The notes beneath the pieces are model-generated. The model had not been told where the DNA came from and ran no database searches. It saw only the letters and a list, made by a program, of their open reading frames with translations. The position numbers and the translations under genes were made by a program. A DNA stretch of 64,000 nt, from NCBI GenBank assembly GCA_040766985.1, contig JAXGPL010000004.1, positions 62,001-126,000 of the forward strand. Direction: 5' to 3'. The stretch is from JAXGPL01 sp040766985 (GTDB lineage Bacteria > Bacillota > Sulfobacillia > JAUYEG01). Below are positions 8,642 through 16,458 of this stretch, in pieces; position 1 is the stretch's first letter, and the number at the start of each line of letters is the position of its first letter.

Positions 8642-10171
8642 GTGATCCGGTGGCTTCTGGCATCATCTCCCCTCATCGCGCTGCTGTTGGCCTTGCTGAT
8701 GTTCAAGCTTGGAGCCAAGAAGGCAGGCCTGCTGGCCTGGGCACTGGCGCTGCTCGTCGCCGCACTTGCGTTCGGCGGCCACGCCCAGTCGCTGTTCTAC
8801 GCATCGCTCAAAGGCGCAGCTTTGACCCTTTACATCATAACTATCATCTGGACGTCCGCCTTCATGTTCAGCTTGATTAGCCAGACCGGCTTGTTCCCGC
8901 TGATCTCGGAGTCGATGATGAAGCTCATCAATGACAGACTGCTGCTTGGTCTGCTGATCGCCTGGTGCTGTTCGGGGGTTATCCAGGGCATCGCGGGCTA
9001 TGGCGTTCCGGTGGCGGTATGCGCTCCCTTGATGATCGCCGTCGGCTACACCCCGCTGCGCGCCGTCGCCGCCGTGTTGGTAGGACACGCCTGGTCCGTC
9101 ACGTTTGGTTCGATGGGCGCCTCGTACCACGCCTTGACCATGTCAACCAACCTGTCTGCCGAATCCATCGGCAACGCCGTGGGGCTCGGGTTCATCATAC
9201 CGACGGTCGTCACCGGTTTTTGTGTGGCGCACCTGCTGGGCGGGTGGGATGCGATCAAGGCCAAATGGCCCAAGGTCATTTTTGTTGGCCTTGTGATGGG
9301 AGGAGTCCAGTGGCTGGCGGCGAGCAACGGCGTCGGCCACCTCGCGGCACTCCTGGCGGCAGTCTCCGGGGTGGTGGTCATCGCGCTCCTTGGCCGCTCC
9401 GGGCAGAGTGCGGCCGCGCCCGCAGGAGCAGCCGGAGCTCAGAGCAACCGCCGCGGCCTGTTCCTTGTGCTGAGCCCGTATTCTGCACTCGTGTTGTTAG
9501 CCGTGCTGGGCCAAGTGATCCGGCCCTACGTCAAGCACCTGCGGGTCGCGTTCACCTTCCCTGCCGTTACGACGTCTCAGGGGTATGAGGTAGCCGCGGA
9601 GAGCGGCTACGCAGCAATCGGCCTCTTCACGCACCCGGCGCCCCTGATCCTGATGGCAACCCTCATCACTTTGCCGCTGCTGGTTTCGGCAGCCGTGCTG
9701 GACCGGTCGCGAATCGACAAGGCCTGGCAACAGACGGTCAAGCAGTGCACGAACACCAGTATCGGTGTCTTGACGATGGTGATGATGGCCCTGACCATGA
9801 TGGACACCGGGATGACGACAGAGATGGCCCGCGGCGTAGCGGCCGTTGCCGGATGGTCATTCCCGTTAGTGTCGCCGTTCATCGGCGCCCTGGGATGTTT
9901 CATGACCGGCAGCAACACGAGCTCCAATGTTTTGTTCAGCGCCTTCCAGACGCAAACCGCAAGCCTGATGGGGGTGAGCCCGCTCGTCGCGGCAACCGAG
10001 CAGACGGTCGGGGCCTCGCTGGCCTCGGCTATCGCTCCGGCCAAGGTCATGCTTGGCTCCAGCACGGTCGGCCTTCAGGGGAAGGAATCCGAGGTGCTGC
10101 AGCAGACCATCTGGTACTGCATGCTGATCGTGCTCGTGGTCGGTATTCAGAGTCTCCTGATCTCGCTCTAG
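8642..10171 (+). CDS. L-lactate permease (LctP) family transporter
   Basis: Polytopic permease of about 509 residues with 12-14 hydrophobic segments. The family regions are clear: GIAGYGVPVAVCAPLM, the conserved SMGASYHALT region, FIGALGCFMTGSNTSSNVLF and the C-terminal LASAIAPAKVMLGSSTVGL. It imports lactate, glycolate or a related 2-hydroxy acid with protons or sodium. The GTG at 8642 (GGGGG upstream) opens directly on the first membrane helix; the open frame runs another 180 nt upstream without a hydrophobic or conserved sequence. Substrate inferred from family and from the adjacent aldolase and Ldh2 genes. Confidence 0.9.
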   Translation: MIRWLLASSPLIALLLALLMFKLGAKKAGLLAWALALLVAALAFGGHAQSLFYASLKGAALTLYIITIIWTSAFMFSLISQTGLFPLISESMMKLINDRLLLGLLIAWCCSGVIQGIAGYGVPVAVCAPLMIAVGYTPLRAVAAVLVGHAWSVTFGSMGASYHALTMSTNLSAESIGNAVGLGFIIPTVVTGFCVAHLLGGWDAIKAKWPKVIFVGLVMGGVQWLAASNGVGHLAALLAAVSGVVVIALLGRSGQSAAAPAGAAGAQSNRRGLFLVLSPYSALVLLAVLGQVIRPYVKHLRVAFTFPAVTTSQGYEVAAESGYAAIGLFTHPAPLILMATLITLPLLVSAAVLDRSRIDKAWQQTVKQCTNTSIGVLTMVMMALTMMDTGMTTEMARGVAAVAGWSFPLVSPFIGALGCFMTGSNTSSNVLFSAFQTQTASLMGVSPLVAATEQTVGASLASAIAPAKVMLGSSTVGLQGKESEVLQQTIWYCMLIVLVVGIQSLLISL

Positions 10172-10255
10172 CAGGTGCAGGTGCGGGTGCGGGTCCGGGG
10201 CCTGGCAGGACATCCCCCAGCCGGCGCGTAACCGGTGACAAGGGGGGATTTGACT

Positions 10256-10693
10256 ATGCCGACCCGGGCCGCCCGAGATGCAGCGAGGCTGTTGATCACT
10301 ATTCTCCTGGTTTCCGTGGCATGTGCGGGCTGTGGTCCGAAGCCGACTGCCACTGTCACCGGCTTTTACGATGCTCTGCAGAAGGGTGACTTTGGCAAGG
10401 CCTCGTCCTTCATGCAAACCCCCGGCGAAGTCGGGGCTATGGACTCAAATCCGCCGGAGAACGTTGAAATGCTGCGCAAGCTGCTGGCGCGCATCACCTA
10501 CTCCGTCAACCCCGAGGCCGCCGTCGACGGATCTGCCGCTACCGTTGAGGCAAGCGTGACCGGGCCTGGTCGGTGGCCTGGACCGGCTGGACGAGCTTTT
10601 CACTCCGTAGCAGCGTTCGGGCCGGCGTTTGGCCATAGCAAAGCAAGGGGGGCGGAAGACACCAATCGCCTAGGAACCTACCAGGCTCTATAG
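10256..10693 (+). CDS. Small lipoprotein, unknown function, doubtful C-terminus
   Basis: The N-terminus has a charged stretch, a hydrophobic core and a lipobox (SVACAGC), so it should be exported and lipidated on the last Cys. The mature part begins PKPTATVTGFYDALQKGDFG, which resembles small NTF2-like/DUF4878-type lipoproteins in which a helix carries FYxAL-x2-GD. The family usually continues with an acidic beta-sheet end. Here the reading after about residue 100 becomes Pro/Gly/Ala-rich, while another frame at about 10563-10611 reads GLVGGLDRLDELFTP and then stops. A frameshift near 10560 is therefore possible. Start has GGGGGG upstream. Confidence 0.6.
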   Translation: MPTRAARDAARLLITILLVSVACAGCGPKPTATVTGFYDALQKGDFGKASSFMQTPGEVGAMDSNPPENVEMLRKLLARITYSVNPEAAVDGSAATVEASVTGPGRWPGPAGRAFHSVAAFGPAFGHSKARGAEDTNRLGTYQAL

Positions 10694-10897
10694 GCGGAGA
10701 AGGTCCCACCGCTCGTACTTGGCGCACGCCTGGTTTGCGGATACCTCAACGTTGCCTCTGGTCCTCTCGCTACAGGGACCGCGCGCTGAGGGCGACTCGA
10801 CCTCTGAGACCTTGTTGCTTTGTCCGGCCCGGCGGGTGCCGGTCCAATGGCGGCAGGTGCCACATTTCTTCTCGGTGCTCGGGATTGCGAACGGCAT
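10688..10897 (-). CDS. Small cysteine-rich protein, possibly zinc-binding
   Basis: 69-residue frame with KCGTCRHWTG near the start and two further cysteines (GPCSE and ACAKYERWDLL). The spacing C-x2-C...C...C and the aromatic/charged ending recall small bacterial zinc-ribbon-like proteins of unknown function. No good ribosome binding site is seen at the Met, and the frame may continue upstream through an indel. It overlaps the end of the lipoprotein frame by a few bases on the other strand. Tentative. Confidence 0.35.
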   Translation of the reverse strand: MPFAIPSTEKKCGTCRHWTGTRRAGQSNKVSEVESPSARGPCSERTRGNVEVSANQACAKYERWDLLRL

Positions 10898-11388
10898 TTT
10901 GCTGGTCGCCTCGATTCCCAGTCTTGTCCCGTCATTCTATGAATGGGAGCAGCATTCAGCACACTTCGCCGAGAGAGGGTACTGGACCTGTGCCGGCCGA
11001 CCGAACCCAAGAAGTACCGAACCAGGAAGACGTTCGGCCACGAAACGATCGACCTGCTCTCCGCTATAGCTCACCGGCTGTGCTCTGTTCCGCCCTTCCA
11101 CAACGAGTCCCGCGCGGCATGGGGTGCGCCGGCGCCTTCGTGTGGTTTCATCATAGCATGGACTCGCGGAGACCAGATTTCGTGGGAAACCGGTCTTCCC
11201 GGGCCCCAATTCTCTAGAACCTGGTCACGAAACGACCCTGATAGGCCCTCAAGGTCGTTTCGGATCCCCATTTTGCGGGATGAGGGCGTTGCGGGTACGC
11301 ATTTCAGGCTGACGTGGATCCCTCGAGACCAGGTCTGCCGACGTCAGGTCTGCCGACGTCAGGTCTGCCGACGCCAGGTCTGCCGACG
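10898..11388. other. Spacer without a supported gene, containing an inverted repeat and a tandem array
   Basis: No frame here has a recognisable motif. The stretch holds a 10-bp perfect inverted repeat (CGAAACGACC at 11228-11237 and GGTCGTTTCG at 11253-11262, loop 15 nt) and, at its end, a 15-bp tandem array. The hairpin lacks a T-run and could be a transcript end or a protein site. Confidence 0.45.
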
Positions 11389-11389
11389 T
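11330..11389. repeat. Four 15-bp tandem repeats
   Basis: CAGGTCTGCCGACGT is repeated at 11330, 11345, 11360 and 11375 with a single substitution in the third copy. It ends exactly at the stop codon of the minus-strand Cys-rich protein gene, so it forms that transcript's immediate 3' flank. Confidence 0.9.
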
Positions 11390-12066
11390 CAATCGTTGAT
11401 TGGCTCAACCTCACACAGGCCGCACGCGGCCGGCAGCATCTCCGAAACCCTGAAGACGTACTCGATCGCTGAGGTCACGGCGTTGCCGCTGTGCACACTG
11501 ACGAAAGCTCTGATCGGCGCACCGGCGGGGTCGGGGCATACCACGACCTCGAAGTTGCCGGCAGAGGCTACGACGGACACTTCCTGGACGCAGCACCCGC
11601 CCTCCAGTTCGGCGAGCGTGCCCCCGCCAACCACCTCGGGCGGGCATTCCTCCACATCGTAGAGGAATACGTCGACCCGGATCGTCTCTTCACCGGTGTT
11701 CTGGACCTTGACGTTGATCAGGTTGTTCTCCCCGGCCCTGACCAAGAACGGCCCCGTGGTGATCGCCCCACCCTGGGTGGGCGGGACCATGTTGTCGAGC
11801 TTGCACTCGATGTCCTTGATCTCTTTCTTGATCTCCTTGAGCCCGAACCAGCGGTTGGTGAGCAGGCAGATGATGAACTTGAGTTTGCTGAGGATCATGC
11901 AGAGGATCTGCCCGCAACAGCTTAGGCGGCCCCAGGAAAACTTAACCGGCAACGACCTGACAGACGCTTCATGATCGGCGAGCAGCGCCGCGAATTCCTG
12001 GTCGATCTGCTCCTTGTCAAAACCGGACCTAGCGCCTCTCCCCCAAAGAAGACCGTCTCGGGTCAT
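11389..12066 (-). CDS. Unrecognised cysteine-rich protein with beta-sandwich-like C-terminal domain
   Basis: Up to 225 residues. The N-terminal third is soluble and charged, followed by a hydrophobic Cys-containing stretch (LSCCGQILCMILSKLKF) and a short charged helix. From about residue 95 the sequence reads like a beta-sandwich: alternating hydrophobic strands with NVKVQNTGEETIRVDVFLYD, then GGCCVQEVSVV and VVVCPDP, ending VFRVSEMLPAACGLC. Paired cysteines could form disulfides or bind metal. I do not recognise the family; a spore-surface or exported role would fit the composition but is speculation. No clear ribosome binding site at the first ATG; a later start is possible. Confidence 0.6.
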   Translation of the reverse strand: MTRDGLLWGRGARSGFDKEQIDQEFAALLADHEASVRSLPVKFSWGRLSCCGQILCMILSKLKFIICLLTNRWFGLKEIKKEIKDIECKLDNMVPPTQGGAITTGPFLVRAGENNLINVKVQNTGEETIRVDVFLYDVEECPPEVVGGGTLAELEGGCCVQEVSVVASAGNFEVVVCPDPAGAPIRAFVSVHSGNAVTSAIEYVFRVSEMLPAACGLCEVEPIND

Positions 12067-12099
12067 ATTAGTTGGCCCCGGTGGGGGAGCGTAACGGGC

Positions 12100-12931
12100 C
12101 TAGAACCGCTTCACTCTGGTGTGACAGTATGGCTCCTTGCCGGTCCTGGCGTAGTAATCCTGGTGGTAGTCCTCGGCTGGCCAGAACTTGCCGGCCTGGC
12201 GTAGCACTGTGACCACCTTGAGCCCGTTGGCTTCGAGAACCCCGATCAGCCGCTCGGCGGTACGCCTTTGCTCGTCGGTTTCGTAGAACACCGCGGACTG
12301 GTATTGCTCGCCGTAATCCGGTCCCTGGCCGCCGGCCTGGGTCGGGTCGATCTCGAAGAAGAGCCGGCAAGGGTTTCATAGTCGACTTTGGTCTTGTCGT
12401 ACAGGATCTCGACCGCCTCAAGGTGGCCCGTCGCCCCGCCGCACACCTGCCGATAAGTGGGGTTCGCGACATGTCCCCCGGTGTACCCGGACGTGACGGA
12501 GATGACGCCGGGCGCCTTGACGAAGTTGTGCTCGACCCCCCAGAAGCAGCCGCCCGCGAAGACGGCCGTCCCGACCTGTTCCGCCGGGACAAAGTCGAGC
12601 GAAACGGAGTTGACGCAGTGGCGCACGTTCTTCTCGGTCATCCGCTCACCCTCGAATACGTGTCCCAGATGCGCCCTGCACCCGGCGCACAGGATCTCGG
12701 TGCGCGCTCCATCGGCGTCCGTCTGGCGCAGCACCGTCCCACGGATCTCGTCGTCGAAGCTTGGCCATCCACAGTGCGACCTGAACTTTGCCTCCGACCG
12801 GTAGAGCCCGGCGCCGCAACGGCGGCACGCGTACACACCTGCGTCGAAGTGGTTGTTATACTGCCCCGTGAAGGCAGCTCCGTTCCTTTGTGCACAATGA
12901 CCCGGGCTTCTTCCGGGGTCAGTTCGCGCAT
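12100..12931 (-). CDS. msrAB: Bifunctional peptide methionine sulfoxide reductase MsrB-MsrA (two frameshifts)
   Basis: Reading from ATG 12931 (GGAGGAAGAACG upstream): MRELTPEEARVIVHKGTELP, then an indel near 12870, then the MsrB domain with zinc cysteines CRRC and CAGC and the catalytic-region RHCVNSVSL. The MsrA domain follows with the catalytic GCFWG motif (AVFAGGCFWGVEH). A second indel near 12363 splits the conserved RLFFEIDPTQ stretch; the end (CHTRVKRF) is in a third frame and stops at 12100. Both breaks are explained by loss of single bases, and all active-site residues survive, so a sequencing error is more likely than a dead gene. Order is MsrB then MsrA. It repairs oxidised methionine, R and S forms. 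Confidence 0.8.
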
Positions 12932-12992
12932 CGTTCTTCCTCCCGTCATCAGGCATGCAAGACAAGCCTACAGCAGTTCTGCGCCGGTTCGT

Positions 12993-13076
12993 CACCGTCC
13001 CCGGCACACCGTCCCCGGGGCACCGTCCCCGGGGCTCCGTCCCCGGCACATCGTCCCCGGGGCTTCGCCCCGGCAA
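12993..13076. repeat. 14-bp GC-rich tandem array upstream of the activase gene
   Basis: Five units of the type CACCGTCCCCGGGG at 12993, 13007, 13021, 13035 and 13049, plus a degenerate sixth. The unit is partly self-complementary (CCCCGGGG), so the array could fold into several hairpins. It sits between the divergent msrAB gene and the glycyl radical activase gene, where promoters for both are expected. Confidence 0.85.
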
Positions 13077-13218
13077 CCTTGACGACGGCCGCCGGCGGTG
13101 GCGCGCGCCGGCCGCACTGCCCCAAGCAGGTAAGTCCCATTTGCTGTGGAAAACCAGGCCAGGCTCTTCACGCTTCCATATCAGGGCGGTGCGGACGTCG
13201 GACCGGTGCCTCGGACTA

Positions 13219-14121
13219 GTGTTTGACATCAAGCGGTTTTCGGTGCACGACGGCCCCGGCCTGCGCACGACCGCTTTCTTAAAAGGGTGTTCTCTGCATT
13301 GTCGCTGGTGCCACAGCCCTGAATCCCAGAGCCCGCGCCCCGAGTTGCTCTTCACTCCGGAAACCTGCCTCGGCTGCGGCGAATGTGCTGTGGCCTGCCA
13401 GCGCGGATTGCTTGCGTCCGGTCCCGCGGGTTTGGACCGTTCCCACTGCGACGGCTGCGGAGCATGTGCCGCGGTGTGTTACGCGGGCGCGCTCCAGCTG
13501 GTCGGCGGCTTGTACTCCCGAGACGAACTCGTCGAGCAACTCCACCGCGACCAGCTTCTGCACCGCATCTCCGGCGGCGGCGTGACCCTATCGGGCGGCG
13601 AGCCGGCGCTGCAGCCGGAGTTCTCAGGGCAAGTGCTCTTGTCTCTGAAGCGCCTTGGCCACCACACCGCGATCGAAACCGCCGGCAACGTCCCGTGGGC
13701 CGACCTCGCCGTGCTCTTGGAGCACACAGATCTGGTGCTGTTCGATGTCAAGCACCACAACGACGAAGTGCACCGCGAGGTGACGGGTGCAGGCAACGAA
13801 GTCATCCTTGCCAACCTCTCCCGCACTGCGGAACTGGCCGCCCGCGGCTCGATCGAATTCGTGGCGCGGCTTCCCATCATCCCGGGGGTGAACGACTCCC
13901 GCGAGGACATCGATGGGATCGCCGCCCTCCTGGTGCCGCTGCCAGGCCTGTCAGGGGTCCAACTGCTGCCCTACCATGGCCTTGGCGCGCCCAAGTACGC
14001 CGCCCTTGGGCGCAGCTACACACTCCAGAACCAACCGAGCTCCGAGCGCGGCCGCCTGGCGGAGATCGCAACTTTCCTCAGGCTGCGCGGCCTCCGGGTG
14101 TCGATCGAAGGGATGAGCTAA
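13219..14121 (+). CDS. Glycyl radical enzyme activating enzyme (radical SAM)
   Basis: Radical SAM activase that installs the glycyl radical on its partner. From the GTG at 13219 (about 300 residues): radical SAM cluster C-x3-C-x2-C (CSLHCRWC, Cys24/28/31), then an inserted ferredoxin-like domain with two Cys sets (CLGCGECAVAC, Cys50-60, and CDGCGACAAVC, Cys77-87) typical of activases outside the minimal PFL type, and the SAM-binding LSGGEP at 125-130. The conserved opening FDIKRFSVHDGPGLRTTAFLKG marks the family start; a GTG at 13189 is an alternative and neither has a strong ribosome site. The frame is open far upstream through the repeat array, but that part is not protein-like. It abuts the GRE gene by one base. 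Confidence 0.9.
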   Translation: MFDIKRFSVHDGPGLRTTAFLKGCSLHCRWCHSPESQSPRPELLFTPETCLGCGECAVACQRGLLASGPAGLDRSHCDGCGACAAVCYAGALQLVGGLYSRDELVEQLHRDQLLHRISGGGVTLSGGEPALQPEFSGQVLLSLKRLGHHTAIETAGNVPWADLAVLLEHTDLVLFDVKHHNDEVHREVTGAGNEVILANLSRTAELAARGSIEFVARLPIIPGVNDSREDIDGIAALLVPLPGLSGVQLLPYHGLGAPKYAALGRSYTLQNQPSSERGRLAEIATFLRLRGLRVSIEGMS

Positions 14122-14122
14122 C

Positions 14123-16417
14123 ATGTCCAGGTCCATGCCAAGGACGCAGCGCCTTCTCGCCGACCTCGGCAGGGTGCGGGTCGAAGAGGTTTCCGCGAAC
14201 GCACGTGAGCGGCTCACGGTCCTCGATTCCCCTGGCGCGGCTGAGTTGCCCATCGCCGTGAGGCGGGCGCAGTCCGTCGCTTTGATGCTCCGGACTGTGC
14301 CGGTCCACATCTACCCGGACGAGTTGATCGTCGGGCTGCCGTTCAGCGAGCGCCCCGTACAGGCAGGTGCCGGCCCGTCAGATGCCCACCGCCTGGTGCT
14401 GCATCGAGGCGTGGCCGGGGAGGCTTATGTGAAAGAGGCCGAACGGCTGCTGGCCGAAGCTTCAGGGTCACCGGTCGAGACCTATTCTCCGGACCTGACT
14501 GCCCCGGCTGCCGAAGGCGGAACCCCCCGCTACGGCGAGTTGCCGGCCTACGCCACGGAAACCGAGCTACGCGATGCCGCGCGGTTTGGCCTGAATGAGT
14601 ACAGCAACCCGGGCCATCTCCAGGCGGGTCACGCGCGCGTGCTTACCTACGGATGGGGCGGATTGCGGCAACAGGCAGAAGAACGATTGGCCGGGCTGGA
14701 CGAACGGGTCCCGGACCGGCCGCGGCGGGCAGCTTTCCTGCAGTCCCTGATCATCGTCCTCGACGGGGCCCGCGACTTCGCGTTGCGCTATGCCGACCTT
14801 GCCGCAGATATGGCGGCCGCGCCGGGGGTTGAACCCCGGCGCAGCACAGAGCTTCTGGAGATCAGCCGGGTCTGTCGCCGGATCGCTACCGACCGGCCAG
14901 GGACTTTCCGCGAGGCTCTCCAACTGCACTTTTTCACCCACCTCATTGCCATAACCCAGGGAGCGCGGCAGTTGGGGCGCTTTGATCAATACATGTACCC
15001 GTTCCTCGCCGCGGACCTTTCCGCCGGGGTCCTCTCCGAGGGCGAGGAGCGCGAACTGCTCGAATGCCTCTGGGTGAAGTTCAACCAAATCACCGACGTC
15101 ACGGAGGACAGCCTTCAGAATATGATCCTCGGCGGGCAGACTCCAGACGGCGACGATGCCACCAATCAGCTCAGTTACCTGTGCCTGGAGACAACCAGGC
15201 GACTTGGCCTCATAGACCCCAAGGTTTCCGTACGCATTCACAGTGGCAGCCCGCTCGGGTTGCTCAGGCTCTTGGCGGAAATAATCGCGGCGGGCGAGTA
15301 CCAGCCCGGGGTGTACAACGACGAGACGATCATCCCGGCTCTCGCGGCGCTCGGCATCCCCGCGGAACACGCCCGGGACTACACCAACGACGGCTGTTCG
15401 GAGCTGCTGGTCCAAGGTCGCACCAACCCGTGGTGTTTCGAAGCCAAGGTCCTGTTGCTTAAATGCTTGGAGCGTGTGCTTTTGGATTTGCGGCGCCACG
15501 CGACCTTTGAGGAGTTGTGGTCGGCCCTGCTGGACGAGGTGAGTCGTGCGGCGGAGATGGCCGTATCCAACACCAACGTCCTCCAGGCGGCCGTGCCCCG
15601 GATCAGCCCGAATCCGTTTTTGTCCGCGACTGTCGAGGGCTGCCTTGAGCGGATGCTGGACCTGACCGAAGGGGGTGCGCTCTACAACCCCGCGGCCCTG
15701 TGCGCCTCGGGCCTCGCCGACACAGCGGATGCCCTGGCCGCAGTCCGGCGCTTTATCTATCAAGAGGGGACGGTGTCTCGGGAGCAGTTGGTCTTTGCAC
15801 TGGCCAACGACTTCGCGGGCAACGAACGCCTTCGCCAGATGCTATTGAAGCGAGCGCCGAAATTCGGCAACAATGACGACGAGGTCGATCAACTAGCGGT
15901 CGGCCTGGTGCGGCACATGGCGGAGCGCCTCCGCGGACGCCGCAATCCGCGCGGGGGAGAATACGTTCTGGGGCTATTCAGCTACGGGGATTACATCTCA
16001 CACGGCATCCTGACGGGCGCGACGCCCGACGGGCGGCATTCGGGGACGGGCATCTCGCCCAATTTTTCCCCTGCGCCCGGTCGCGATGGGGAAGGACCGT
16101 TCGCGGTGCTTCAGTCGACAGCAAAGGTCCCGAGCAGCCTTACTCCCAACGGCCGGGCTGTTGACATCACGATTCATCCGTCTGCCGTAAGAGGGCCTGA
16201 GGGAATTGATAAGCTGTGCGGGTTATTGCGGGCGTTCGTCGCCATCGGCGAGATGCAGGTCCAGTTCAACATCGTCGACGGACAGACACTCCGCGCAGCT
16301 CAACAAGACCCTGAGCGCTACCGCAACCTGACGGTGCGGCTCTGGGGATTCCCTGCTCACTTCGTGCGGCTGCCGAGGGAGTTCCAGGATCACCTCATCG
16401 CCAGGACCGGGAGGTAG
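14123..16417 (+). CDS. Glycyl radical enzyme of unassigned substrate
   Basis: 764-residue member of the pyruvate formate-lyase superfamily. The catalytic cysteine is Cys425 in TNDGCSELLVQG, followed two residues later by Glu427, as in the GC-x-E motif of dehydratases, decarboxylases and C-S/C-N lyases. The glycyl radical site is Gly742 in VRLWGFPAHFV, equivalent to RVxGY near the C-terminus. The PFL domain spans about residues 5-625 and the Gly-radical domain about 640-764. The motif has Ser where most eliminases have Val (GCVE), and the TND context does not match the characterised glycerol, choline, isethionate, propanediol, hydroxyproline or aryl-acetate enzymes as far as I can recall. Strictly anaerobic enzyme, activated by the upstream product. 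Substrate unknown. Confidence 0.9.
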   Translation: MSRSMPRTQRLLADLGRVRVEEVSANARERLTVLDSPGAAELPIAVRRAQSVALMLRTVPVHIYPDELIVGLPFSERPVQAGAGPSDAHRLVLHRGVAGEAYVKEAERLLAEASGSPVETYSPDLTAPAAEGGTPRYGELPAYATETELRDAARFGLNEYSNPGHLQAGHARVLTYGWGGLRQQAEERLAGLDERVPDRPRRAAFLQSLIIVLDGARDFALRYADLAADMAAAPGVEPRRSTELLEISRVCRRIATDRPGTFREALQLHFFTHLIAITQGARQLGRFDQYMYPFLAADLSAGVLSEGEERELLECLWVKFNQITDVTEDSLQNMILGGQTPDGDDATNQLSYLCLETTRRLGLIDPKVSVRIHSGSPLGLLRLLAEIIAAGEYQPGVYNDETIIPALAALGIPAEHARDYTNDGCSELLVQGRTNPWCFEAKVLLLKCLERVLLDLRRHATFEELWSALLDEVSRAAEMAVSNTNVLQAAVPRISPNPFLSATVEGCLERMLDLTEGGALYNPAALCASGLADTADALAAVRRFIYQEGTVSREQLVFALANDFAGNERLRQMLLKRAPKFGNNDDEVDQLAVGLVRHMAERLRGRRNPRGGEYVLGLFSYGDYISHGILTGATPDGRHSGTGISPNFSPAPGRDGEGPFAVLQSTAKVPSSLTPNGRAVDITIHPSAVRGPEGIDKLCGLLRAFVAIGEMQVQFNIVDGQTLRAAQQDPERYRNLTVRLWGFPAHFVRLPREFQDHLIARTGR

Positions 16418-16458
16418 CCCGGCCAGCGCGGAACAGATACGGGATCAAGGAGGATCGA

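Noticed and set aside
12955..13218. N-terminal extension of the activase
   Set aside because: The frame is open, but it translates a tandem DNA repeat and Arg/Pro-rich sequence; the family start is at FDIKRFS.
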